From NCBI GenBank assembly GCA_017645585.1, contig JAGCOF010000028.1, positions 1-45,917 on the forward strand: a stretch of 45,917 nucleotides of DNA, written 5' to 3'. Under the pieces are notes generated by a model. The model worked only from the letters and a program-made list of their open reading frames with translations, was not told the origin of the DNA and searched no databases. Below are positions 17,931-26,328 of this stretch, one piece after another. This stretch comes from Bacteroidales bacterium (lineage in GTDB: Bacteria > Bacteroidota > Bacteroidia > Bacteroidales > P3). The position numbers were made by a program, and so were the translations under genes. The first letter of the stretch is position 1. Every line of letters begins with the position of its first letter.

Positions 17931-19688
17931 GTGGACCTGATCAACATACTGCCCGACAATGTAGCCAACCAGATAGCGGCCGGCGAGGTGGTGGACCGTC
18001 CCGCCGGTGCCGTCAAGGAGTTGCTTGAGAACGCTATGGACGCTGAGGCTACGCAGATAGACCTGGTGGTCAAGGATGCGGGCCGTACGTTGATACAGGT
18101 CATCGACAACGGCAAAGGCATGAGCGACGGCGACGCGCGCCTCTGCTTCGAACGGCACGCCACCAGCAAGATACACCACGCCGACGACCTCTTCGCCATC
18201 CACACTATGGGCTTCCGCGGAGAGGCGCTGGCCTCCATCGCCGCCATTGCACAGGTGGAGCTGCGCACCCGCCAGCACGACAACGAGCTGGGGTCGCAGG
18301 TGATCATCGAAGGGTCGCACATCGTCAGCCAGCAACCCACCGCCTGTCCGGCAGGCACCTCGCTGGCCGTGAAGAACCTCTTCTTCAACGTCCCTGCACG
18401 GCGCAACTTCCTGAAGAAAGACAGCGTCGAGCTGAGCCACATCGAGGAGGTCTTCCGCCGCATCACCCTGATACATTACGACATCGGCTTCACCTTCAGC
18501 AGCAACGGCAAGATGCTCTACGACCTCAAGGCGGGCACCCTGCTGCAGCGCATCGCGGGCCTCTACGGCAACGCCTACAAAGAGCGCATGTACAGCGTCG
18601 AGGAGCAAACCGACCTGGTGAAGATACGCGGCTTCGTCAGCCGTCCCGAATACAGCCGCCGTACACGTGGCGAGCAATATCTCTTCGTCAACGGCCGCTT
18701 CATCAAGCACCCCGCCCTCAGCGCCGCGGTGGAGAAAGCCTATGCCGACCTGCTGCCCGACCACTCCTACCCTTCCTACTTCATCGGCCTGCAGGTCGAC
18801 CCCTCGCGCATCGACGTCAACATACACCCCACCAAGACCGAGGTCAAGTTCGTCGACGAGCACGCCCTCTTCGCCATCCTGCGTTCGGCCGTGAAGCGGG
18901 CCCTCGGGCAATTCAGCCTGGCCACCGAGCTGAGCTTCGACACCCCCGAGGAGTTCAACATCGCCCCTGCGCCCAAAGGCTATGTGCCGCAACAGCCCCG
19001 CATCAGCTACAACCCCGACTACAACCCCTTCCGCGCCAGCGGCACCCAGAGCCACCAACGGAAGATAGAGACCTTCGAAGAGCTCGAACCCTTAGAGAAA
19101 CCAGCGCCCATAGAGAAGCCGCAACCTGTGGCTGCGGCTGGTGCCTGCCTGCAGGTGCAGAACCGCTACATCGCCACCCCGCTCAGTTCGGGGCTGGCCC
19201 TCATCGACCAACAGCGGGCCCACGAACGCGTGCTTTACGACAAGCTCACGCAATCAAACAACCTGGCGACCACACAGTCGCAGACGCTGCTCTTCCCCGT
19301 CAACTGCTCCTTCTCGGCCGCCGACGCCGAGATGCTGAGCGAGTTGCTGCCCGACCTCAAGGAATACGGCTTCGAGATAGCGGCGCTCAACCAGACCACC
19401 TTCGTCGTCACCGCCACTCCCACCGACCTCAAGGAGGCCGACCTGCAGCCCTTCTTCGACCAGATGCTGGCCAGCTACAAGAGCGCCACCCTGCAGAAGT
19501 ACTGCAACCGCACCCAGAGCCTCTGCGCCTCGCTGGCGCGCCAGATGGCCGTCAAAAGCGGCACCGTGCTCAGCCAGGAGCAGATGCAGCAACTCGTGGC
19601 CGACCTCTTCGCCTGCCCTATGGCCGACACCTCGCCCTCGGGCAAGAAGATTATCACCATCGTCAAACCTGAAGAACTACTCAAATAA
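17931..19688 (+). CDS. mutL: DNA mismatch repair protein MutL
   Basis: The protein has 585 residues with a GTG start directly after the preceding stop codon. The GHKL ATPase is clear: Glu30 and Asn34 in ELLENAMDAEA, DNGKGM at 59-64, GFRGEAL at 94-100. The middle linker is rich in Pro, Glu and Lys. The C-terminal dimer domain starts at CLQVQNRYI and carries DQQRAHERVLYD in place of the endonuclease motif DQHA(x)2E(x)4E, so the usual His is Gln and the last Glu is Asp. The end, FACPMADTSPSGKKI, replaces the classic CPHGRP. Function in mismatch repair is firm; intrinsic nicking activity is uncertain. Confidence 0.97.
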   Translation: MDLINILPDNVANQIAAGEVVDRPAGAVKELLENAMDAEATQIDLVVKDAGRTLIQVIDNGKGMSDGDARLCFERHATSKIHHADDLFAIHTMGFRGEALASIAAIAQVELRTRQHDNELGSQVIIEGSHIVSQQPTACPAGTSLAVKNLFFNVPARRNFLKKDSVELSHIEEVFRRITLIHYDIGFTFSSNGKMLYDLKAGTLLQRIAGLYGNAYKERMYSVEEQTDLVKIRGFVSRPEYSRRTRGEQYLFVNGRFIKHPALSAAVEKAYADLLPDHSYPSYFIGLQVDPSRIDVNIHPTKTEVKFVDEHALFAILRSAVKRALGQFSLATELSFDTPEEFNIAPAPKGYVPQQPRISYNPDYNPFRASGTQSHQRKIETFEELEPLEKPAPIEKPQPVAAAGACLQVQNRYIATPLSSGLALIDQQRAHERVLYDKLTQSNNLATTQSQTLLFPVNCSFSAADAEMLSELLPDLKEYGFEIAALNQTTFVVTATPTDLKEADLQPFFDQMLASYKSATLQKYCNRTQSLCASLARQMAVKSGTVLSQEQMQQLVADLFACPMADTSPSGKKIITIVKPEELLK

Positions 19689-19689
19689 C

Positions 19690-20424
19690 ATGGCCCCCTA
19701 CCAACCCCAAGGCTACCGCATGCTGCCCACGGCCGTCAAGCACCTGCTCATCATCAACACCATCGCCTATCTGGCCTCCATGGTGCTCGAGATTCAAGGT
19801 ATCTACCTCAACACCTATCTCGGCCTTTGGACACCGTCGACCGGCCATTTCCGCGCCTGGCAGCCGCTGACCTATATGTTCATGCACGGCTCCTTCGACC
19901 ACCTCTTCTTCAACATGTTTGCCCTCTGGATGTTCGGCTCCACGCTGGAGAACTATTGGGGCACACGGCGCTTTGTCTTCTACTACTTCATCTGCGGCAT
20001 CGGCGCCGGACTGCTTCACCTGCTGGTGCCCGGTGTCCACCTCACCGTGGGCGCCTCGGGTGCCGTCTACGGCCTTCTGCTGGCCTTCGGCATGACCTTC
20101 CCCAACGACCGCATCTACATACTGATATGGCTGATTGCCGTTATGGCGCTCACCAGCATCCTGGCGGCCACCCCCATCGGAGCCTTCCTCAACAATTGGT
20201 CCATCATCATCTTCTTGGCCATCTGGATATACAGCTTGCGCACCGGACGCGGCGTGGTGGGCATCAAAGCCAAGTGGATGGTCCTGGGCTATGCCGTCCT
20301 CGAGCTCTTCGAGGGCATCTTCCGCTCCTTCGACGGCATCGCCCACTTCGCCCACCTCGGCGGCATGCTCATCGGCCTGCTGCTTATCCTCTATTGGCGC
20401 AAACACCCCTTTTCAAGAATATAA
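19690..20424 (+). CDS. Rhomboid-family intramembrane serine protease
   Basis: The protein has 244 residues and about six membrane helices. The catalytic serine is in GASGAVYG (Ser123) and the catalytic histidine is in HFAHLGG (about His222). The HGSFDHLFFNM segment (66-76) is the conserved oxyanion-side motif. Rhomboids cut membrane proteins within or near their membrane helix. It begins one base after the mutL stop codon, so translation is likely coupled. Substrate unknown. Confidence 0.95.
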   Translation: MAPYQPQGYRMLPTAVKHLLIINTIAYLASMVLEIQGIYLNTYLGLWTPSTGHFRAWQPLTYMFMHGSFDHLFFNMFALWMFGSTLENYWGTRRFVFYYFICGIGAGLLHLLVPGVHLTVGASGAVYGLLLAFGMTFPNDRIYILIWLIAVMALTSILAATPIGAFLNNWSIIIFLAIWIYSLRTGRGVVGIKAKWMVLGYAVLELFEGIFRSFDGIAHFAHLGGMLIGLLLILYWRKHPFSRI

Positions 20425-20429
20425 CAACC

Positions 20430-20819
20430 ATGAAAGCAAAGTTAATCATATTGGCGGCCGCCCTGTTGGCACTCTGTTCCGGATGTTGGGACCTGACTGA
20501 TTATACCGTCAAAGGGTATCTCTATACCGACAGCACGCTCGAAGTGCCCCTAACCAATGCCACCTTGTGCTTTTTCCGTGACGGCAACTCTATTGGGACA
20601 GCCGAGACCGACAGTATTGGCCGCTGGGGGCTGTGGTACAATTACTACGGCAAGGAATCTTACGATATGTACCACAATTCCAAGCTTTCAATGGCCGAAT
20701 GGAAAATGTTAATCACCTATGAAGGTGACACTCTTTATTGCCATTACGGGCACAATTTTCCAGGGGACACCCTTGTACTTTACCCAGGCATTACATGGCA
20801 TCAAAATAATTGGAAATAA
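20430..20819 (+). CDS. Small hypothetical lipoprotein
   Basis: The start at 20430, 5 bp after the rhomboid stop, gives 129 residues. [20 protein letters not shown] is a lipoprotein signal with lipobox CSGC. The mature part looks like a short beta-sandwich of the carboxypeptidase-regulatory type (VKGYLYTD...[13 protein letters not shown]), a frequent shape for small Bacteroidota lipoproteins. It is more AT-rich than rhomboid and valS on either side, so it may be a later entry into the operon. Function unknown. Confidence 0.7.
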   Translation: MKAKLIILAAALLALCSGCWDLTDYTVKGYLYTDSTLEVPLTNATLCFFRDGNSIGTAETDSIGRWGLWYNYYGKESYDMYHNSKLSMAEWKMLITYEGDTLYCHYGHNFPGDTLVLYPGITWHQNNWK

Positions 20820-20830
20820 AAATTATCATA

Positions 20831-23512
20831 ATGGAAATCGCATCGAAATACGACCCTCGCGCCATCGAGGAGAAATGGTATCAGTTCTGGCTTGACAAGA
20901 AACTCTTCCACTCCGAGCCCGACCACCGCGTGCCCTACACTGTGGTCATCCCGCCGCCCAACGTGACCGGCGTGCTCCACATGGGCCACATGCTCAACAA
21001 CACCATCCAGGACGTCCTCGTCCGTCGCGCCCGCATGCAGGGCAAGAACGCCTGCTGGGTGCCCGGCACCGACCACGCCTCCATCGCCACCGAAGCCAAA
21101 GTGGTGAAAATGCTCGCCGAGAAGGGCATCGACAAGCGCTCGCTCACCCGTGAAGACTTCCTCAAACATGCGTGGGAATGGAAGGAACAGTATGGCGGCA
21201 TCATCCTCAAGCAGCTCCGCAAGCTTGGCGCCAGCTGCGATTGGGACCGCACCGCCTTCACCATGGACGACATCCGCTACGAAAGCGTCATCCGCGTCTT
21301 CAACGACCTCTATAACAAAGGTCTTATCTACCGTGGTGTACGCATGGTGAATTGGGACCCCCAGGCCCTCACCGCCGTCAGCGACGAGGAGGTCATCTAC
21401 AAGGAGAGCCACGGAAAGCTTTTCTACCTGCGCTACTATGTCGAAGGCGAGGATAAGTATATCGTTGTAGCCACCACCCGCCCCGAGACCATCATGGGCG
21501 ACACGGCCGTCTGTGTGCACCCCGAGGACGAGCGCTACTCCTGGCTCAAGGGCAAACGCGTCATCGTCCCCGGTGTAGGCCGCGTGGTGCCCATCATCAT
21601 GGACGAATATGTCGACCGCGAATTCGGCACCGGCGCCCTGAAAATCACCCCTGCCCACGACATCAACGACTACAACCTCGGCATGAAATACGGCCTCGAG
21701 AGCATCGACATCTTCAACGACAACGGCACCCTCAATGACAACGGCGGCAAATACGTCGGCATGGACCGCTTCGCCTGCCGCAAGGCCATCATGAAAGACC
21801 TCGAAGAGGCCGGCCTTGTCGAGAAGACCGAGGACTACACCAACAAGGTGGGCCACAGCGAGCGCACCGACGCCGTCATCGAGCCCAAGCTCAGCGCACA
21901 GTGGTTCCTCAAGATGGAAGGCCTCGCCAAGAAAGCCCTCGAAGTGGTGGAGAACGACACCATACGCTTCCATCCTGCCAAGTTCAAGAACACCTACCGC
22001 CATTGGCTCGAGAACATCAAGGATTGGTGCATCAGCCGCCAGCTCTGGTGGGGCCACCGTATCCCCGCATGGTATCTCGACGTGAACGGCAAGGTGGAGA
22101 CCATCGTGGCCATGAACGAGGAAGAAGCCAGGAAAGTGGCCGCCGAGAAGTATGGCTACACCGGCGCCCTGCGCCAGGACGAGGACGTGCTCGACACCTG
22201 GTTCAGCAGCTGGCTCTGGCCCATCTCGCTCTTCGACGGCATACGCCACCCCGACAACGAGGAAATCAAATACTACTACCCCACCGCCGACCTCATCACC
22301 GCCCCCGACATCATCTTCTTCTGGATTGCCCGCATGATTATGGCTGGCGAGGAGTTCCGCGATGAAATACCGTTCCACAACGTTTACTTCACCGGTATCG
22401 TGCGCGACAAGCTGGGCCGCAAGATGAGCAAACAGCTCGGCAACAGCCCCGACCCCATCGACCTCATCGAGAAATACGGTGCCGACGGCGTCCGCATGGG
22501 CATGCTCCTCACCGCCCCCGCCGGCAACGACCTGCCCTTCGACGAAGCCATCTGCGAGCAAGGACGCAACTTCAGCAACAAGATGTGGAACGCCCTGCGC
22601 CTCGTCAGCGGCTGGCAGGTGACTGGGGATTGTGGTGTGCAGAGCGCAGAGATGGCCGAAACTCCGAACTCCAACGACGTCGCCGTGCAGTGGATGGAGC
22701 AGCGCATGGCCCAGGTCATCGAGGAGATAGAGCACGACTTCGAGCAATACCGCCTCAGCGAGGCCCTCATGGCCACCTACAAGCTTGTCTGGGACGACTT
22801 CTGCTCGTGGTACCTCGAGATGGTCAAGCCCGCCTACGGCACCCCCATTGACCGCGCCACCTACGACGCCACCATCAACATCTTCAGCCGCCTCATGCTC
22901 CTGCTGCACCCCTTCATGCCCTTCGTCACCGAAGAGATCTGGCACACCCTGCAGGGCATCGGCAAGAGCGACGAACAGCAGCAGTTCATCGCGCAGAACT
23001 ACAGCATCATGAACCAGCACATGCCGCAGAGCGTCTTCTACGACCAGCGCATGCTCGACGAATTCGACACCGCCCGCGAGGTCATCGCCGGCGTGCGCAA
23101 CATACGCAACACGCGCAACCTCTCGCCCAAAGAGGTGCTGGAGGTCTCCTACATCACCAACGACGACCGCTACCGCGTCGGCCGCTTCGAGGGCATCATC
23201 CGCAAGCTCGCCAACGTCAGCAAAGTGGAAGCCGTCAGCGAGAAGCCCACAGGCGCATTGAGTTTCATGATAGGTACCGCCGAATACTTCGTGCCCATGA
23301 GCCAGAACGTGGACAAAGAGGCCGAGCTGAAGAAGCTGCAGGAAGACCTGAAGTATGCCGAAGGCTTCCTGGCCAGCGTGCTGAAGAAGCTCAGCAACGA
23401 GAAATTCGTGAGTGGCGCCCCTGCCGCCGTCATCGAGAAAGAGCGCAACAAACAGCGCGACGCCGAGACCAAGATCGCCGCCCTCAAGGCCCAAATCGAG
23501 GCCCTCGGCTAA
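20831..23512 (+). CDS. valS: Valyl-tRNA synthetase
   Basis: With the ATG at 20831 the enzyme has 893 residues, normal for ValS. It charges tRNA(Val) with valine and edits threonine. The class I signatures are HMGH at 50-53 ([13 protein letters not shown]) and KMSKQ at 531-535. The editing domain, anticodon-binding domain and the C-terminal coiled coil (after about 820) are all present. A TTG at 20810 is in frame, but it lies inside the preceding gene and adds residues not expected in the family. A strong terminator follows. Confidence 0.98.
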   Translation: MEIASKYDPRAIEEKWYQFWLDKKLFHSEPDHRVPYTVVIPPPNVTGVLHMGHMLNNTIQDVLVRRARMQGKNACWVPGTDHASIATEAKVVKMLAEKGIDKRSLTREDFLKHAWEWKEQYGGIILKQLRKLGASCDWDRTAFTMDDIRYESVIRVFNDLYNKGLIYRGVRMVNWDPQALTAVSDEEVIYKESHGKLFYLRYYVEGEDKYIVVATTRPETIMGDTAVCVHPEDERYSWLKGKRVIVPGVGRVVPIIMDEYVDREFGTGALKITPAHDINDYNLGMKYGLESIDIFNDNGTLNDNGGKYVGMDRFACRKAIMKDLEEAGLVEKTEDYTNKVGHSERTDAVIEPKLSAQWFLKMEGLAKKALEVVENDTIRFHPAKFKNTYRHWLENIKDWCISRQLWWGHRIPAWYLDVNGKVETIVAMNEEEARKVAAEKYGYTGALRQDEDVLDTWFSSWLWPISLFDGIRHPDNEEIKYYYPTADLITAPDIIFFWIARMIMAGEEFRDEIPFHNVYFTGIVRDKLGRKMSKQLGNSPDPIDLIEKYGADGVRMGMLLTAPAGNDLPFDEAICEQGRNFSNKMWNALRLVSGWQVTGDCGVQSAEMAETPNSNDVAVQWMEQRMAQVIEEIEHDFEQYRLSEALMATYKLVWDDFCSWYLEMVKPAYGTPIDRATYDATINIFSRLMLLLHPFMPFVTEEIWHTLQGIGKSDEQQQFIAQNYSIMNQHMPQSVFYDQRMLDEFDTAREVIAGVRNIRNTRNLSPKEVLEVSYITNDDRYRVGRFEGIIRKLANVSKVEAVSEKPTGALSFMIGTAEYFVPMSQNVDKEAELKKLQEDLKYAEGFLASVLKKLSNEKFVSGAPAAVIEKERNKQRDAETKIAALKAQIEALG

Positions 23513-23533
23513 ACACAGAATACCTGAAACAGA

Positions 23534-23557
23534 GGCGCCCGCCGAATGGCGGGCGCC
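23534..23557 (+). terminator. Strong terminator after valS
   Basis: A perfect 10-bp stem GGCGCCCGCC / GGCGGGCGCC with loop GAAT is followed by GCATTTATTTC. It lies between convergent genes and can also serve the minus-strand gene ending at 23576. Confidence 0.9.
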
Positions 23558-23575
23558 GCATTTATTTCATTCACC

Positions 23576-24490
23576 CTATTCAGCCGCAATTGCTTTAAAT
23601 ACGATAGCTTTTTGAAGAAGCCACTCAAAAGCTTTTTTCCATTGGTCTTTTTTCTTTGGATTAATATCTAATGAAACCCAAAAACGACTTGCCTTATCGG
23701 CATCTCGCCACTCAACATCACTATCCAATCGCTTGGAAATCTCCACCTCACAATTCTTAAACCTACGGAACAACTCTTTATCGTTGTCAATATAGATACC
23801 AGCCGTAATATTATGCTTTTTATTATTAATTGTCAATGTAATATGATAGGCGGAACTACCTATACTCAAATCATACCAATGTTGTGGTTGTGCCTTGCGA
23901 GTCCTAAAGTTACGTGTAAATTCAACATTATTATTCATAGCCTCGTTGAAGCCGTTCCAGAACTCGAGTTTAAGTATTTCCGTATCCGATAGTCCATCTA
24001 TCGTCTTCATGGTCTTGGCCCAATCATTAGGCTTTTCCACCACATTGAACCTTGGAGCCAATGGCGAGTCTCCAATCTGCCACAACTCAATTTCCAACAG
24101 AAAGAAACCTATATTGTTATCTGTGTGCTGATTAAGCCATTCTATGGCTTGACGATGCTCATCACGCGCATGCTTCACCACCCACACAATCACCTCGGCT
24201 CCTTTGCCGGAAGCATAGGTAATCAGTTTTCCGAGATGGTCATGATTAGTCTCTTCCAACTGATTTTCAATAATTACACGACGATCTGTACCACTCTCTT
24301 TAGCATAAATATCAACAGTAAATCCACCAACTTTTGATTCGCGTTCTTCTGGCTCCAAATCAATGCCAATCGTTTCACCTAACAGCACCAGGTTCTCCTC
24401 CTGTACCAACCATTTTGTAAAGTCATTCGCTTCGTGGGGCCACACCGATCTGAGGTCCTCCACTTTGGTCATTTTCCCTAATGATTGCAT
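23576..24490 (-). CDS. DUF4268-type protein with PD-(D/E)xK nuclease-like N-terminus
   Basis: The protein has 304 residues. Residues 50-95 carry VGGFTVDIYAKE, then RRVIIENQLEETNHDHLGKLITYA, which fits the D...ExQ pattern of PD-(D/E)xK nucleases. The C-terminal half (about 190-300), with FWNGF....FRTRKAQPQHWYDLSIG and a Trp-rich end, fits DUF4268. Proteins of this layout are found as stand-alone genes and near restriction or defence genes; substrate and partner are unknown. A second possible start is the Met at residue 7. It is AT-rich compared with valS and folC, and has its own promoter next to repeat element B. Confidence 0.75.
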   Translation of the reverse strand: MQSLGKMTKVEDLRSVWPHEANDFTKWLVQEENLVLLGETIGIDLEPEERESKVGGFTVDIYAKESGTDRRVIIENQLEETNHDHLGKLITYASGKGAEVIVWVVKHARDEHRQAIEWLNQHTDNNIGFFLLEIELWQIGDSPLAPRFNVVEKPNDWAKTMKTIDGLSDTEILKLEFWNGFNEAMNNNVEFTRNFRTRKAQPQHWYDLSIGSSAYHITLTINNKKHNITAGIYIDNDKELFRRFKNCEVEISKRLDSDVEWRDADKASRFWVSLDINPKKKDQWKKAFEWLLQKAIVFKAIAAE

Positions 24491-24517
24491 ATCTTTTTCA
24501 AATATTTATGTGACGAT

Positions 24518-24549
24518 GCAAAGTTACGAAGAATAATCAATATGGCAAA
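24518..24549 (-). promoter_or_regulatory. Promoter of the DUF4268-type gene
   Basis: The minus strand has TTTG at 24549-24546, 19 bp, then TAACTTTGC at 24526-24518. Both boxes match. The -33 box lies at the edge of repeat element B, as in copy A. Confidence 0.7.
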
Positions 24550-24877
24550 ATAAATCTCTCCAAAAAATATATCGTGCACGACATAAATGGGTTGTCGATG
24601 GTCGGTTTTCGGTGGTCGGTGGCCGGTGGAGGTGGGAAAAGATGCCGATGGAGGTATTATGGCGTTGAGTATATAACTAATTATCAATCAGTATTATACA
24701 ACTAAACTATATTTAAGTAACTGAAAATCAACACCAACAGTACACCACCTCCGACTGTGGTCCGACTCAAGTCCGAGTATGGTCCGACTTTTGTCCGATT
24801 TTAGTCGGACATGACACGGTGTTGGTACGGTGTATACACGGTGTCGATACGAATAGGTCGTGCACGACCTATTTAGG
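24546..24877. repeat. Intergenic repeat element, copy B (inverted)
   Basis: The element fills the gap between the DUF4268-type gene and folC. End motifs TATCGTGCACGAC (24570-24582) and AGGTCGTGCACGACCTAT (24855-24872) share the palindrome of copy A. Relative to A and C the whole element is inverted: the TCGGA array (24749-24810) and the CACCGT units (about 24811-24846) read on the minus strand, and the 7-bp units (24594-24635, GTCGGTG-like) lie at the opposite end. The inner ATAATACTGATTGA (minus strand) is nearly shared with copy C. No gene is visible inside. Confidence 0.75.
24749..24810 (-). repeat. 11-bp-period TCGGA array, copy B
   Basis: Read on the minus strand the units are TCCGACTAAAA, TCGGACAAAAG, TCGGACCATAC, TCGGACTTGAG, TCGGACCACAG and TCGGAG. 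The TTGAC unit found in A and C is missing. Confidence 0.85.
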
Positions 24878-24882
24878 TTTTA

Positions 24883-26208
24883 TTAAGCGAGGGCGTCGGC
24901 GACGAGGAAGATGCTGCCGGTGACGAGGACGAGGTCCTGCGGGTCGGCGGCGGCACGGGCGGCGGCAATGGCGTCCTTGACATTGGGATAGGCGTCGCCT
25001 TCGATGCCAAGCTCACGGGCGGCAGCCTGCAGGTCGGCCACAGGGAGGCCGCGCGGCACGGAGGGCTGGCTGAAATAAAACGAAAAGTGAAAATTGAAAA
25101 GTGAAAATTGTGAGACGAGGAACTGCAGGATATGGTTATAGTCTTTGTCGTTGACGCAGCCGTAGACGACGTGGAGGTGCGATTGGCCGAGTAACTCCGG
25201 CAGCTTGCCGAGCATGGCGCGGATGCCGGGTTCGTTGTGGGCCGTCTCGCAGATGGTGAGGGGCTCGGTGCCGATGGTCTGCCAGCGGCCCTGCAGGTGG
25301 GTGTTGGTGACGACACGGGCGAGACCAAGCTTGATTGCGTTAGTGTTTAATTGCGTTAATGCGTTAGTGTTTAATGCGTCAGCACTTGCACAATAACGCA
25401 TTAACACATTGACACATTCCAAAACGGTGGCGATGTTTTTCTTCTGGTATTCGCCGGTCAATTGCTCGGTGTAGTCCTCGATGCGGTCGACATGGTAGTG
25501 TTCGTCGGCGAAGGTGATGGGTGCGTGGCGCTCGGCGGCGATGGCGCGGAAGACGGGCGCGGTCTCGGGCTGGGTCTCCCCTATCACGACGGGCACATGG
25601 GGCTTGATGATGCCGGCTTTCTCACGGGCTATCTTCTCCAGCGTGTCGCCGAGGAACTGCGTGTGGTCGAGGCCGATGTTGGTGATGACGCTGAGAAGCG
25701 GCGTGATGACATTGGTGCTGTCGAGGCGGCCACCCATGCCGACCTCGATGACGGCGATGTCGACCTGCTCGCGGGCGAAGTAGTCGAAGGCCAGGCCGAC
25801 GGTCATCTCGAAGAAGGAGAGGTGGGATATTGCGTTATTGTGGGATTGCGTTATTGCGTTAGTGGCTGGCGCGTCAGCATTAACGCAATCAATGAAGCGA
25901 ACCACTTCCGCTTCGGGGATCATCTCGCCGTTTATTCTAATTCTTTCGCGGAAGTCGACAAGGTGGGGCGAGGTGTAGAGGCCCACTTTGTAGCCCGCCT
26001 CCTGGAGGATGGAGGCCAGCATGTGGCTGACGGAGCCCTTGCCATTGGTGCCGGCCACGTGGATGGAGCGGAAGCGGCGCTCGGGATGGCCGAGGGCCTC
26101 CATCAGGTCGAGGGTGGGCTGCAGGTCAGCCTTATAAGCGGCAGCGCCGATGCGGTGGTACATCGGCAGCTGCGCATACATGAAGTCAAGTGTCTCTTGA
26201 TAGGTCAC
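24883..26208 (-). CDS. folC: Folylpolyglutamate synthase / dihydrofolate synthase
   Basis: The protein has 441 residues. It joins glutamate to dihydropteroate or folate in folate biosynthesis, in the cytoplasm. The ATP-binding GTNGKGS is at 53-59, SPHL follows near 81, and VIEVGMGGRLDSTN near 152-166. Three in-frame repeat-word tracts interrupt conserved regions: 25829-25890, 25334-25413 and 25072-25114, encoding runs such as TNAITQSHNNAIS and SLFNFHFSFYF. Even so the frame is open and the catalytic motifs are intact, so I call it functional. It is the last gene of a minus-strand run starting at 32597. Confidence 0.95.
   Translation of the reverse strand: MTYQETLDFMYAQLPMYHRIGAAAYKADLQPTLDLMEALGHPERRFRSIHVAGTNGKGSVSHMLASILQEAGYKVGLYTSPHLVDFRERIRINGEMIPEAEVVRFIDCVNADAPATNAITQSHNNAISHLSFFEMTVGLAFDYFAREQVDIAVIEVGMGGRLDSTNVITPLLSVITNIGLDHTQFLGDTLEKIAREKAGIIKPHVPVVIGETQPETAPVFRAIAAERHAPITFADEHYHVDRIEDYTEQLTGEYQKKNIATVLECVNVLMRYCASADALNTNALTQLNTNAIKLGLARVVTNTHLQGRWQTIGTEPLTICETAHNEPGIRAMLGKLPELLGQSHLHVVYGCVNDKDYNHILQFLVSQFSLFNFHFSFYFSQPSVPRGLPVADLQAAARELGIEGDAYPNVKDAIAAARAAADPQDLVLVTGSIFLVADALA
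25072..25114 (-). repeat. In-frame 7-bp word array in folC (third tract)
   Basis: On the plus strand the units are GAAAAGT, GAAAATT, GAAAAGT, GAAAATT with ragged ends. The minus strand encodes a Phe/Ser-rich run inside the C-terminal domain. Confidence 0.75.
25334..25413 (-). repeat. In-frame 8-bp word array in folC (second tract)
   Basis: Ten consecutive 8-bp steps, read on the plus strand, include ATTGCGTT, AGTGTTTA, AATGCGTT and GCATTAAC. The 17-mer TAACGCATTAACACATT at 25394-25410 also occurs in the non-coding leader at 39525-39541. Confidence 0.82.
25829..25890 (-). repeat. In-frame 8-bp word array in folC (first tract)
   Basis: Units on the plus strand include ATTGCGTT (three times), ATTGTGGG, AGTGGCTG and GCATTAAC in 8-bp register. 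It encodes the region between residues 106 and 126. Confidence 0.8.
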
Positions 26209-26224
26209 GGGAGGGGGGATGGGG

Positions 26225-26320
26225 TTGATAGGTTGATAAGTTAATGGGTTGATAGGTTAAAGGGTTGATAGGTTGATAAGTTAAAGGGTTGATAGGTTGA
26301 TAAGTTAAAGGGTTGATAGG
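26225..26320. repeat. Twelve-unit 8-bp intergenic array
   Basis: Exactly 96 bp made of twelve 8-bp units drawn from four words: TTGATAGG, TTGATAAG, TTAATGGG and TTAAAGGG. The order shows a 24-bp higher-order repeat. It lies between the barrel gene stop and the folC start, so it forms the folC leader in the transcript. Confidence 0.92.
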
Positions 26321-26328
26321 TCTTTTTA

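Noticed and set aside
20810-20830. TTG start for valS
   Set aside because: It is inside the preceding gene; the ATG at 20831 gives the family-typical N-terminus.
20801-23494. 897-residue open frame antisense to valS
   Set aside because: It is a mirror of a GC-rich conserved gene, with biased Val/His/Gly composition and no motif.
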